64,000 bases of DNA from positions 186,001 through 250,000 of the forward strand of contig CAWJJM010000004.1 in NCBI GenBank assembly GCA_963843275.1. Reading direction: 5' to 3'. The stretch is from CAWJJM01 sp963843275 (GTDB lineage: Bacteria; Acidobacteriota; Thermoanaerobaculia; Multivoradales; JBCCEF01). Of the stretch, positions 39,973-47,291 are shown piece after piece. Positions within the stretch are counted from its first letter, which is position 1; each line of letters opens with the position of its first letter. The position numbers and the translations under genes are program-made. The notes under the pieces are model-generated. The model was not told the origin of the DNA, did no database searches, and worked only from the letters and a program-made list of their open reading frames with translations.

Positions 39973-41475
39973 GTGCGCCTGCGCGCCCGCATCTCCCTGC
40001 CGCTGGTCGGCATCACCCTGCTCCTGGTCGCCCCCGCCCTCTACGGGCTGGCCAACCTGTGGGAGCTGCGAGGGATCGTGCGCGAGCTCAAGACGCGCGA
40101 CGCCGAGGCCATCCTGGCGCTGGGCCGGCTGCGCGCCTCGCTCGGCGAGCTCGAGCACTGGCAGCGCATCTACCTCGCCTTCGCGGAGCGTCCGTCGGAC
40201 GTGCGCGACGACGCCGGCACCCAGGTGGAGCGCGAGAGCCGCCGGGTGGAGGCCGCCTTCCGCCAGCTCGAGGACGCCGGCTACGGCGGCCGGGTGTCGC
40301 AGGCGCGCGCCACCTGGAACGAGCTGCGCGCGCTGGTGGACCGCGAGCGCGACCTGATCCGCGGCGGCCGGGTCGCAGCGGCGGACCGTCTCGACCAGAC
40401 CCGCACCGCGCCCGCCTTCGCCGCCCTCGACAGCGCCCTCGACCCGGTGAGCCGGGCGATCGACCGGGTGGGCGAAGAGCAGGTGCAGCGGGCCACCGCC
40501 ATCGCCACCGAGGCCGCCCGCACGACGGTGATGGCCCTGGTGGCCGGCGTCCTCGCGGCGCTGCTGGTGGGCGCCTGGCTCACCCGCAGCCTGTTGCAGC
40601 CGGTCGGCCAGCTCGCCCGCGCCACCCGGGTGGTGGCGCAGGGCAGCTTCGATCCCGATCTCCGCTTCGCCGCCGACCGCGGCGACGAGCTCGGGGAGCT
40701 CTCCCGCTCGTTCGCCGCGATGACCGCCGAGCTCGCCGAGCTCGACCGGCTGAAGGCGGAGTTCGTCTCGGTGGCGTCGCACGAGCTCAAGACGCCGCTG
40801 TCGGTGATCAAGGGCTACGTCACGCTGCTCCGCCAGGGCGCCTACGGCGAGCTCAGCGACCGCGCCGCGACCACGCTCGACGCGGTCGACCGGCAGACCG
40901 ACCACCTCGACCGGATGATCCGCCGCCTCCTCGACGTCTCCCGCTTCGAGGCCGGCGGCGGGCGGCTCGAGCTGCACAACGTCGACCTCGGCGAGCTGCT
41001 CCGCCACCTCGCCGGCGCCTTCCAGCCCCTGGCGTTGCAGAACCGCATCGACTTCCGCCTCGAGACCGTGGAGCCGGTGGCGACCACGGTCACCGCCGAC
41101 CCCGACCGCCTCAACGAGGTGCTCGGCAACCTGCTGTCGAACGCCTTCAAGTTCACCCCGGAAGGCGGCAGCATCCGGCTACGCGCCCGGGTGCTGCCGG
41201 ACCACGGCGAGCCGAAGGTCGAGATCGAGGTCGCCGACACCGGCCCGGGGATCGGCGCCGAGGACCTGCCGCGGATCTTCGAGAAGTTCTACCAGGCCAA
41301 GGACCAGACCGGGGCCCGCGAGGTCGGCTCCGGGCTGGGGCTGGCCATCGCGCGGCGCATCGTCGAGGCCCACGGAGGCACGATCGGTGCAGACAGCGCG
41401 CTGGGCCGAGGCACCACCTTCCGCGTCGTGCTGCCGCTGCGCCCGTCGATCCCGGACCCGGAGACGTCCCGATGA
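39973..41475 (+). CDS. Sensor histidine kinase (HAMP-HisKA-HATPase)
   Basis: 500 residues. A membrane helix at about residues 8-28, a periplasmic helical sensor region and a second helix near 178-198 precede a HAMP domain (about 200-255). The dimerisation domain has the phospho-accepting His270 in SHELKTPLS. The ATPase domain has the N box (LGNLLSNAFKFTPEGG), the G1 motif (DTGPGIG), and GSGLGLAIARRIVEAHGG. GTG 39973 is chosen because it places the first helix at the N-terminus. No response regulator gene is nearby. The following gene overlaps by 4 bases and encodes a lipoprotein, an arrangement reminiscent of QseE-QseG. Confidence 0.92.
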   Translation: MRLRARISLPLVGITLLLVAPALYGLANLWELRGIVRELKTRDAEAILALGRLRASLGELEHWQRIYLAFAERPSDVRDDAGTQVERESRRVEAAFRQLEDAGYGGRVSQARATWNELRALVDRERDLIRGGRVAAADRLDQTRTAPAFAALDSALDPVSRAIDRVGEEQVQRATAIATEAARTTVMALVAGVLAALLVGAWLTRSLLQPVGQLARATRVVAQGSFDPDLRFAADRGDELGELSRSFAAMTAELAELDRLKAEFVSVASHELKTPLSVIKGYVTLLRQGAYGELSDRAATTLDAVDRQTDHLDRMIRRLLDVSRFEAGGGRLELHNVDLGELLRHLAGAFQPLALQNRIDFRLETVEPVATTVTADPDRLNEVLGNLLSNAFKFTPEGGSIRLRARVLPDHGEPKVEIEVADTGPGIGAEDLPRIFEKFYQAKDQTGAREVGSGLGLAIARRIVEAHGGTIGADSALGRGTTFRVVLPLRPSIPDPETSR

Positions 41476-42071
41476 GCCGAACCGCCCCCGCCCGCCCCGG
41501 TCCCCTCGCCGGCGCCGCCCTCGCGGCGCTCCTCGCCGCCGCCTGCGCCTCCACGCCGGCGGCGCCGCCGCAGGCCGTCCAGCAACGCCTGCGCGCCGGC
41601 GAGGAGGCGATGGCGGGCGGCGCCTTCGCCCGGGCCGAGGAGCTGCTCTCCGGCCTCGCCACCGAGCGGCCCGACGAGCCGGCGGGGCGCGAGGCCCGCT
41701 ACCTGCTGGGCGTCCTCCTCCTCGACCCGCGCAACCCCGCCTGGGATCCCGCCCGCGCGGCGGACGCCTTCGACGGCTACGTCACCGAGGGCTCCCGCCC
41801 GCGTCAGGGCGAGGCCGAGGCGCTCCAGGCCCTCGCCCACCGCCTGGCGGAGCTGGGCGCCCGTGCGGGTACGGACACCCCCACGGCGGCCACCGCGCAG
41901 GGGGCGCCGGCCGCCGAGGCCGGGCCACCGGCCCCGCAGACCGACGGGCTGGCGCGGCTGGACGAGGAGATCGGCCGCCTGAAGAAGAGCGTCGCCGACA
42001 AGGACGCGGAGATCGCCCGGTTGCAGCAGGAGCTGGAGCGGATCCGCCGCACCCTCGCCCCCCGGCCGTAG
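41472..42071 (+). CDS. Lipoprotein with repeat-like helices and C-terminal coiled coil
   Basis: 199 residues. Signal peptide and lipobox give Cys25 (LLAAAC). Residues 40-120 look like TPR-type helices (LRAGEEAMAGGAFARAEELL). After an Ala/Pro-rich linker, a C-terminal coiled coil (LDEEIGRLKKSVADKDAEIA) runs almost to the end. It overlaps the histidine kinase stop by 4 bases. Its likely role is an envelope partner of that kinase, by analogy with the QseG lipoprotein encoded next to QseE. The analogy is based on order and topology, not clear sequence identity. Confidence 0.65.
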   Translation: MSRTAPARPGPLAGAALAALLAAACASTPAAPPQAVQQRLRAGEEAMAGGAFARAEELLSGLATERPDEPAGREARYLLGVLLLDPRNPAWDPARAADAFDGYVTEGSRPRQGEAEALQALAHRLAELGARAGTDTPTAATAQGAPAAEAGPPAPQTDGLARLDEEIGRLKKSVADKDAEIARLQQELERIRRTLAPRP

Positions 42072-42155
42072 GGCGGATGCGGGTCGGTTCACCGAAGGAG
42101 CGGCACCCGCTGCGCTCCCGCCGCCGACCACGGCGTCGGGGGCTGCGGGCTGGGG

Positions 42156-42161
42156 TAGGCT
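42156..42161 (+). promoter_or_regulatory. Putative -10 element (TAGGCT) for the E1 gene
   Basis: TAGGCT ends 7 bases before the ATG at 42169. The spacer lacks a ribosome-binding site and no -35 box is visible in the 97-base gap. Confidence 0.45.
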
Positions 42162-42168
42162 GCGCCGG

Positions 42169-44271
42169 ATGAGCGGGGAGGCGACGGTGCGGCTGTTGCG
42201 GTATGCGTTCATGAAACTGGCGCGGGACCTGGACTCGCGCTTCGAGTCGCTGCTGCTCACCGGGCGGGTGTCGAAGTGGTACAGCGAGGTGGGCAACGAG
42301 GCGACGACGGCCGCGGCCGGCCTGGCGATCGAGCCGGGGGACGCCCTGTGCACGCTGCACCGCGACCTGGCGGCGATCCTGGCGCTCTACCTCGACCCCG
42401 GGCGCACCTTCCCCGGCTTCGGCTTCACCGCCGGACCCTGGGAGGGGCGGCGCCCGGACCCGGGCACGCTGCTCCACCGCCTCTGCTGCCAGCTCCTCGG
42501 CCGCGGAGAGGGCTTCTCCGCCGGCGTCGAGCGCTCCTTCCACTACGGCTTTCTCGACCCGGACGCCGGCATCCTCCACGTCGGGATGATCAGCCACCTC
42601 GGCGCGATGATCCCGGTGGCGGCGGGCTGTGCCTTCGTCGCCCGGCGCGAGGGTCGCGGCCGTCTGGCGATCAACTTCATCGGCGACGGCGGCACCTCGA
42701 CCGGCGACTTCCACGAGGCGCTCAACATGGCGGCGGTGTGGAAGCTGCCGCTGGTGCTGGTGATCGAGAACAACCGCTACGCCTTCGCCACGCCGGCGGG
42801 CCAGCAGTACGCCGCCGAGCGGCTGTCGGACCGCGCGGTGGGCTACGGGATCGCCGGCGAGACGGTGGACGGCAACGACCCCGACGCGATGGCGGCGGCG
42901 CTCGGCCGGGCCGCCGACCGCGCCCGCGGCGGCGGGGGCCCCACCCTGATCGAAGCGATGCTGGGGCGGATGCGCGGCCACAGCGAGGGCGACGACTCCC
43001 TGAAGGTGGTGCCGCGCGACGAGCTCGACCGCTACCTGGAGGACGACCCGGTGCCCGCCTACCGTCGCCGGCTGCTCGCCGACGGCGCGGCGGACGAGGC
43101 GACCGTCGAACGGCTCGAGGCGCGGGTGACGGAGCTCGTCGAGTCGTCGATCGAGGCGGCGCTCGCGGCGCCGCTGCCCGATGCGGCGACCGCCCGCCGC
43201 CCGGTCTTCGCGCCCGCCCCGGCCGCCGACCGGCAGGCGGTGCGCGCCGAGTCGCTGCCGCCGGCGCGGCTCGCCGGCCGCTCCTGGGGCGGCGGCGGCG
43301 ACGGCGCCGTCACCTACGTCGAGGCGATCAACCAGGCGCTGGCGGAGGAGCTCGAGCGCGACCCCGCGGTGGTGCTGATGGGGCAGGACATCGCCGCCTT
43401 CGAGGGCGCCTTCCGCGCCACCCGCCAGCTCCACGCCCGCTGGCCCGAGCGGGTGCTCGACACGCCGATCGCCGAGAGCGGCACGCTGGGGCTGGCGGCG
43501 GGCGCCGCCCTGCTCGGCACGCGGCCGGTCGTCGAGATGCAGTTCGCCGACTTCGTCTCCTGCGGCTTCAACCAGCTCGTCAACGTGGCCGCCAAGCTGT
43601 ACTACCGCTGGCAGGTCCCCTGTCCGCTGGTCGTCCGGCTGCCGTCCGGCGGCGGCGTGGGCGCCGGCCCCTTCCACTCCCAGAACCCGGAGGGCTGGTT
43701 CGCCCAGGTGCCCGGGCTGAAGGTGGTCTGCCCGGCGACGGCGGTGGACGCCAAGGCGCTGCTCAAGGCGGCGGTGCGCGACCCCAACCCGGTGCTGTTC
43801 TTCGAGCACAAGTTCCTCTACCGGCGGGTCAAGGAGGTGCTGCCGGCGGGGGACCTGCTGGGCGAGATCGGCCGCGCCCGGGTGCTGCGCCAGGGGCGCC
43901 ACCTCACCCTGGTGGGGTACGGCGTCGCCACCTGGACCTGCCTGGAGGCGGCGGCGGCGCTGGCGGGGCAGGGGATCGAGGCGGAGGTCGTCGACCTGCG
44001 CACCCTGGTGCCGCTCGACGAGGAGGCCGTGCTCGCCTCCCTGCGGCGCACCGGCCGGGTGCTGGTGGTGCACGAGGCCCCCCGCACCCTGGGCTTCGGC
44101 GCCGAGGTGGCGGCGCGGCTCGCCGACGCCGGCTTCGCCTGGCTGGACGCGCCGCTGCGCCGCGTCACCCACGACGACCGGCCGAGCCCCTACGCCAAGA
44201 ACCTCGAGCAGGCGCTGCTGCCGACGCGCGAGCGGGTGGTGGCGGCGGCGCGGGAGCTCGCCGCCTTCTGA
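42169..44271 (+). CDS. 2-oxoacid (branched-chain type) dehydrogenase E1, alpha and beta fused
   Basis: Thiamine-diphosphate enzyme that decarboxylates 2-oxoacids, probably 2-oxoisovalerate and related branched-chain acids, and passes the acyl group to a lipoyl E2. It has 700 residues. Residues 1-345 are the alpha half with the ThDP motif starting GDGGTST at 172 and ending ENN near 202. From about 385 the beta half runs: TYVEAINQALAEELERDP, MGQDIAAFEGAF, ARWPERVLDTPIAESG, and a transketolase C-terminal domain (VGYGVATWTC; VVDLRTLVPLDEEAV). Such fused E1 proteins are known in several phyla. No E2 or E3 gene is adjacent, so partners must be elsewhere. Monocistronic here. Confidence 0.9.
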   Translation: MSGEATVRLLRYAFMKLARDLDSRFESLLLTGRVSKWYSEVGNEATTAAAGLAIEPGDALCTLHRDLAAILALYLDPGRTFPGFGFTAGPWEGRRPDPGTLLHRLCCQLLGRGEGFSAGVERSFHYGFLDPDAGILHVGMISHLGAMIPVAAGCAFVARREGRGRLAINFIGDGGTSTGDFHEALNMAAVWKLPLVLVIENNRYAFATPAGQQYAAERLSDRAVGYGIAGETVDGNDPDAMAAALGRAADRARGGGGPTLIEAMLGRMRGHSEGDDSLKVVPRDELDRYLEDDPVPAYRRRLLADGAADEATVERLEARVTELVESSIEAALAAPLPDAATARRPVFAPAPAADRQAVRAESLPPARLAGRSWGGGGDGAVTYVEAINQALAEELERDPAVVLMGQDIAAFEGAFRATRQLHARWPERVLDTPIAESGTLGLAAGAALLGTRPVVEMQFADFVSCGFNQLVNVAAKLYYRWQVPCPLVVRLPSGGGVGAGPFHSQNPEGWFAQVPGLKVVCPATAVDAKALLKAAVRDPNPVLFFEHKFLYRRVKEVLPAGDLLGEIGRARVLRQGRHLTLVGYGVATWTCLEAAAALAGQGIEAEVVDLRTLVPLDEEAVLASLRRTGRVLVVHEAPRTLGFGAEVAARLADAGFAWLDAPLRRVTHDDRPSPYAKNLEQALLPTRERVVAAARELAAF

Positions 44272-44302
44272 GCGCCGCCTCCCCGGGGGACCGCGACGCG
44301 AC

Positions 44303-44860
44303 CTAGTAGTCGGGGCGGGGCGCCTCGCCGGCCGGCTTCTCCTCCCCCCAGCCCGCCGGGCGGCCCTGCGCCACCACGGACGCCGTGTCGTAGCCCATCC
44401 ACACGAAGCCGGCGGGGCCGGACGGTCCCACCACCGGCGACGCCATCTCGACGACGCCGCCGGCGCCTGGGCGCTGTTCCAGCTCGCCGGTCTCGAGCAC
44501 CCACGCGGCGTCGGACCCCAGCCGTCCGGTGGTCAGCAGCTTGCGGTCGCTCGAGGCGAGCACCGTGCCGTCCCGGGCGACCACGTGCACGAACTCCACC
44601 CCGGGCAGCTCGAGCAGCGCCCCCACGGCCTGGTCCAACCCCTGGGGCTCGCCGGACAGGACCAGCGGGTGGACGCCGGCGGCGAATGCCCGGAAGACCA
44701 TGGTCGCCTCGGAGCCGGCGACCGTGTCCACCCACCCGCGGCAGGCCTGCTCGCGGGCGGCCACCTCGCGGGCGGTGGTGTGCCGCCCCCACGACCAGAC
44801 GCCGGCGACGACCAGGACCAGCACGGCGACGACCAGGACCTCGATTCCGATGCGCTTCAT
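44303..44860 (-). CDS. Small membrane-anchored sensor-like protein
   Basis: 185 residues. One N-terminal membrane helix (about residues 5-24) precedes a single soluble domain with mixed alpha/beta character: FVHVVARDGTVLASSDRKLL near the middle, and FVWMGYDTASVV toward the end. This resembles Cache/PAS-type extracytoplasmic ligand-binding domains, but there is no attached signalling domain. ATG 44860 is preceded by GGAGGAG, with TAGACT about 18 bases upstream. It stands alone, convergent with the E1 gene. Function unknown. Confidence 0.55.
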   Translation of the reverse strand: MKRIGIEVLVVAVLVLVVAGVWSWGRHTTAREVAAREQACRGWVDTVAGSEATMVFRAFAAGVHPLVLSGEPQGLDQAVGALLELPGVEFVHVVARDGTVLASSDRKLLTTGRLGSDAAWVLETGELEQRPGAGGVVEMASPVVGPSGPAGFVWMGYDTASVVAQGRPAGWGEEKPAGEAPRPDY

Positions 44861-44878
44861 CGCTCTCCTCCCACGGTC

Positions 44879-44884
44879 AGTCTA
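44879..44884 (-). promoter_or_regulatory. Putative -10 element (TAGACT) for the small sensor gene
   Basis: TAGACT lies 18 bases before the ATG at 44860, with a GGAGGAG ribosome-binding site between, giving a short leader of about 11 bases. Confidence 0.4.
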
Positions 44885-44969
44885 CCCCGCGGCCGCGGGG
44901 CCGGCCGGACGCGGGCGGGCGCGGGGGACAGCGGGAAAGGGCGGGACGCCGGGAGGAGGGAGGGGACGG

Positions 44970-44997
44970 CGCCCGGCCGCGACACCGCGGCCGGGCG
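44970..44997 (-). terminator. Perfect hairpin after the ECF sigma operon
   Basis: Two perfectly complementary 12-base arms (44970-44981 and 44986-44997) flank an ACAC loop, 14 bases beyond the stop of the PDZ gene. On the minus strand the following bases are C/T-rich rather than a pure T tract, so it is a probable but not classic intrinsic terminator. Confidence 0.5.
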
Positions 44998-45011
44998 GAC
45001 GGCACCGCCGG

Positions 45012-45905
45012 TCAGTGACCGCCGGAGCCGCGCTCGTCGAGCTGGGTCGACAGGTCGTCGAGCTGCTTCTGCAGCATCTCGAGGCGCTCCTGGAGGTTGG
45101 CGGTGTTCTTCTCCATCTCTTCCATCTTGGCCTTCCACTCCGGGCTCGAGAAGTACTCCCCGACCCGGGCCATCCGCTTGCTGAGCTCCGCCGGGTCGAC
45201 CTCGTAGACCGCCTCCGTGCCCTCGCCCAGGCGGCGCAACAGGGCGTTGGCCTCGATCTGCGGCCGCTCGCGCTCGGCGAGCGTGGCGGTGAGGTTCTCC
45301 ACCCTGCCGTCGCGCACCACCTCGAGGCCGACGACCTCGCCGTCCTTGCGCGGACGGATCTGGCGCAGGACGTCGAGGCTCGAGCCCACCTCCTGGCCGT
45401 CGACGTGGGTCAGCACGTCGCCGACCCGGACGCCGGCGCGCTGCGCCGGGCTGTCCTCCTCGACCCGCCCCACCAGGACGCCCGCGTCCTCGCCGGCACC
45501 GAAGTGGGCGCGGAGCTCCGGCGTGAGCTCGGTGAGCTCGACGCCGAGGTAGCCGCCGCCGGCGACCGCGGACACCCAGACCGGCGGGCCGCCGGGAGCC
45601 GCGGCGACGTCGAAGTCGGGCACGTCCACGCGGACGTCCGGCACCACGACCTGGAAGGCGTGCGCCTCGCCGTCGCCCTTCCCCTCGCCGTCGCCGACCA
45701 CCACGAGCTTGACCGTCTTGGTCTTCCGCTCGGTGTCGACCTTCTCCTCCTTCTTCACGGGCTTCTCCGCGGTCGCGGCGCCGCCCTTCGCGGCCTTGGC
45801 CGCGCCGGCGGACGCGCGCTCGGCGGCCGGCGCGTTCGCCTGCGCCGCCAGGGGCAGGGCCGCCACCAGGGCGGCGCCCAGCAGGACGTTCAGAGTCTTC
45901 TTCAC
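45012..45905 (-). CDS. Secreted PDZ-domain protein of the ECF operon
   Basis: 297 residues. The N-terminus VKKTLNVLLGAALVAALPLAAQA is a clean signal peptide split here by prediction at Ala-Gln-Ala. A Lys/Ala-rich linker follows. A PDZ domain lies at about residues 120-205 (GYLGVELTEL; AGVLVGRVEEDSPAQRAGVRVGDVLTHVDG). The C-terminal 60 residues form a helical coiled coil (MEEMEKNTANLQERLEML). No protease domain is present, so it is not a DegP-type enzyme; it more likely binds exposed peptide ends. GTG 45905 follows GAGGAG. It is the third gene after the sigma factor and probably an envelope-stress effector or regulator. Confidence 0.75.
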   Translation of the reverse strand: MKKTLNVLLGAALVAALPLAAQANAPAAERASAGAAKAAKGGAATAEKPVKKEEKVDTERKTKTVKLVVVGDGEGKGDGEAHAFQVVVPDVRVDVPDFDVAAAPGGPPVWVSAVAGGGYLGVELTELTPELRAHFGAGEDAGVLVGRVEEDSPAQRAGVRVGDVLTHVDGQEVGSSLDVLRQIRPRKDGEVVGLEVVRDGRVENLTATLAERERPQIEANALLRRLGEGTEAVYEVDPAELSKRMARVGEYFSSPEWKAKMEEMEKNTANLQERLEMLQKQLDDLSTQLDERGSGGH

Positions 45906-45940
45906 GATGGGGTCTCCTCGTTCGGTCGTCGGTTCCGGGG

Positions 45941-46609
45941 TCACAGGTGACGGGGGAGGGTCGCGCCGGGGGAGGCGGCGGGACGGAGCCCCGCATCGCC
46001 CGCCCCGGGCGCCGTCCGCCCGAGGTCGAGCACGAGCTCGAAGTCGTCCGACCCGCCGAGCAGCACCACCGGGGGCCGATCCGGCGGCAGGTCGGCGCGC
46101 AGCGCGGCCAGGCGCGCCGCCAGGCGGTCGTGCTCGGCGCGCAGCTCGGCGAGCCGGGCGGCGGCCGTGGCCGCAGGGATCGCCCCGCCCGCCGGCGGCC
46201 CGTCGGCGGTGCGGGCCGACGCGGCGGGCCGCGACCGCTGGGGCGCGGCGGTCGGACGCGGCGCCGGGGCGCGCCGGGCGATCCGCGGCGCGGCGGCGGG
46301 ATCGGCCGGGGCGTCGAGGCCGTCGGGCTCGGGGGCGGTGGCCGCCCGGGGGACCGCCGCGGGTGCGGCGTCCGGGCGGCCGACCGGCACGGCCGCGGGC
46401 CGCGGATCCCACACGCCGACGCTGAGCAGCAGGACGACGCCTCCGGCGGCCGCCGCGACCGCCACCAGCCGCGGCCAGCCGCCGGCGGCGTCGGCCTCGG
46501 GACGCGGCGCGGCCTCGTCGAGGCGGGCCAGGACCCGGGCGGTGAACCCGGCTCCGGCGCGCGCCTCAGGCAGGCGTCGCAGGCTCTCGCTGAGGTGCTG
46601 ATCGTTCAT
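45941..46609 (-). CDS. Putative membrane-bound anti-sigma factor or co-regulator
   Basis: 222 residues. A short acidic/basic N-terminal cytoplasmic part (SESLRRLPEARAGAGFTARV) precedes one membrane helix at about residues 46-66. The outside part is Ala/Pro/Arg-rich, then a coiled coil (LAELRAEHDRLAARLAALRA) and a short beta segment (PVVLLGGSDDFELVLDLG). There is no HxxxCxxC zinc motif. It overlaps the ECF sigma gene by 44 bases, the usual place of an anti-sigma factor. The role is inferred from position and topology only. Confidence 0.6.
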   Translation of the reverse strand: MNDQHLSESLRRLPEARAGAGFTARVLARLDEAAPRPEADAAGGWPRLVAVAAAAGGVVLLLSVGVWDPRPAAVPVGRPDAAPAAVPRAATAPEPDGLDAPADPAAAPRIARRAPAPRPTAAPQRSRPAASARTADGPPAGGAIPAATAAARLAELRAEHDRLAARLAALRADLPPDRPPVVLLGGSDDFELVLDLGRTAPGAGDAGLRPAASPGATLPRHL

Positions 46610-47192
46610 GGCACACTTCCCGTCCTTCGTTCCAGTAGGGAGCGAGCCGCTCCTTGAGCCGCTCCCGTCCGCGGTGGAGGCGCGACTTCACGGTGCCCGG
46701 CCGGCAGTCGAGGTGGGCGGCGATGTCGGCGTAGGACCATCCCTCGATCTCGAACAGCACCAGCGGCACGCGGAAGCGCAACGGCAGCGCGGCGAGGGCG
46801 GCGCTGACCTGCCGACTCTCCTCGGCGCGCAGCAGCGGCCCGTGGCCCGCCGCGTCGCCCGGCTCGGCGGCGCTCGGCGGCAGCGGCAGGAACGGCGCCA
46901 GCAGCCGCCAGCGCCGCGCCCGGCGCTCCTCCGAGCGCAGCAGGTTGAGGGCGATGGAGAACAGCAGCGCCGGCAGGCGCCCCTCGTCGCGATAGGTCGC
47001 CGCCCCCTGGTAGAGGCGCAGGAAGGCCTCCTGCCCGAGGTCCTCGGCGCGCTCCGCGGAGCCGGTCAGGCGGGCGAGGTAGCCCACCAGCCGGTCCTTG
47101 TGGCGGTCCACCAGCACGCCGAACGCCTCGCGATCCCCCTCCCGCGTGGCGGCCATCAGCTCGCCGTCGCTGCGCCCGTCGCCGTCGTGCAT
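46566..47192 (-). CDS. RNA polymerase ECF sigma factor
   Basis: 208 residues. Region 2 is visible as DREAFGVLVDRHKDRLVGYLARLTGS with the -10-recognising AEDLGQEAFLRLYQG, and region 4 as IEGWSYADIAAHLDCRPGTVKSRLHRGRERL (helix-turn-helix near residues 150-180). The intervening segment is long and Pro-rich. The ATG at 47192 follows GGAGG. Immediately upstream lies GGAAC-N16-CGTT, a near-ideal ECF promoter, so the gene probably controls itself. The anti-sigma-like gene overlaps its end. Signals sensed are unknown; envelope stress is plausible because the third gene is a periplasmic PDZ protein. Confidence 0.92.
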   Translation of the reverse strand: MHDGDGRSDGELMAATREGDREAFGVLVDRHKDRLVGYLARLTGSAERAEDLGQEAFLRLYQGAATYRDEGRLPALLFSIALNLLRSEERRARRWRLLAPFLPLPPSAAEPGDAAGHGPLLRAEESRQVSAALAALPLRFRVPLVLFEIEGWSYADIAAHLDCRPGTVKSRLHRGRERLKERLAPYWNEGREVCHERSAPQREPATPA

Positions 47193-47210
47193 CCCACCTC
47201 CACCCGGACT

Positions 47211-47235
47211 AACGCCTCCCCCCCGGAAAGGTTCC
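47211..47235 (-). promoter_or_regulatory. Predicted autoregulatory ECF promoter (GGAAC-N16-CGTT)
   Basis: On the minus strand GGAAC at 47235-47231 and CGTT at 47214-47211 are separated by 16 bases, the spacing and sequence of ECF/sigma-E promoters. The predicted start leaves about 10-15 bases before the sigma gene ATG, containing the GGAGG ribosome-binding site. It is separate from the TAGCAT element of the divergent aceK gene. Confidence 0.75.
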
Positions 47236-47277
47236 CGCCGCGGGCGGCGGCGGGCGCCGGGGGCCGGGGGCGGCTGC

Positions 47278-47283
47278 TAGCAT
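47278..47283 (+). promoter_or_regulatory. Putative -10 element (TAGCAT) for aceK
   Basis: TAGCAT ends 8 bases before the aceK ATG at 47292, with no ribosome-binding site between. Upstream bases are G/C-rich without a visible -35 box. Confidence 0.45.
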
Positions 47284-47291
47284 GCCGGGCG

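Noticed and set aside
45012..45905. DegP/HtrA-type protease for the PDZ protein
   Set aside because: There is no trypsin-like domain or GNSGG motif; only signal peptide, PDZ domain and coiled coil are present.
45932..45936. GGAAC on the minus strand upstream of the PDZ gene as a second ECF promoter
   Set aside because: No CGTT-like -10 occurs at 15-17 bases, and the gene is close enough to be co-transcribed.
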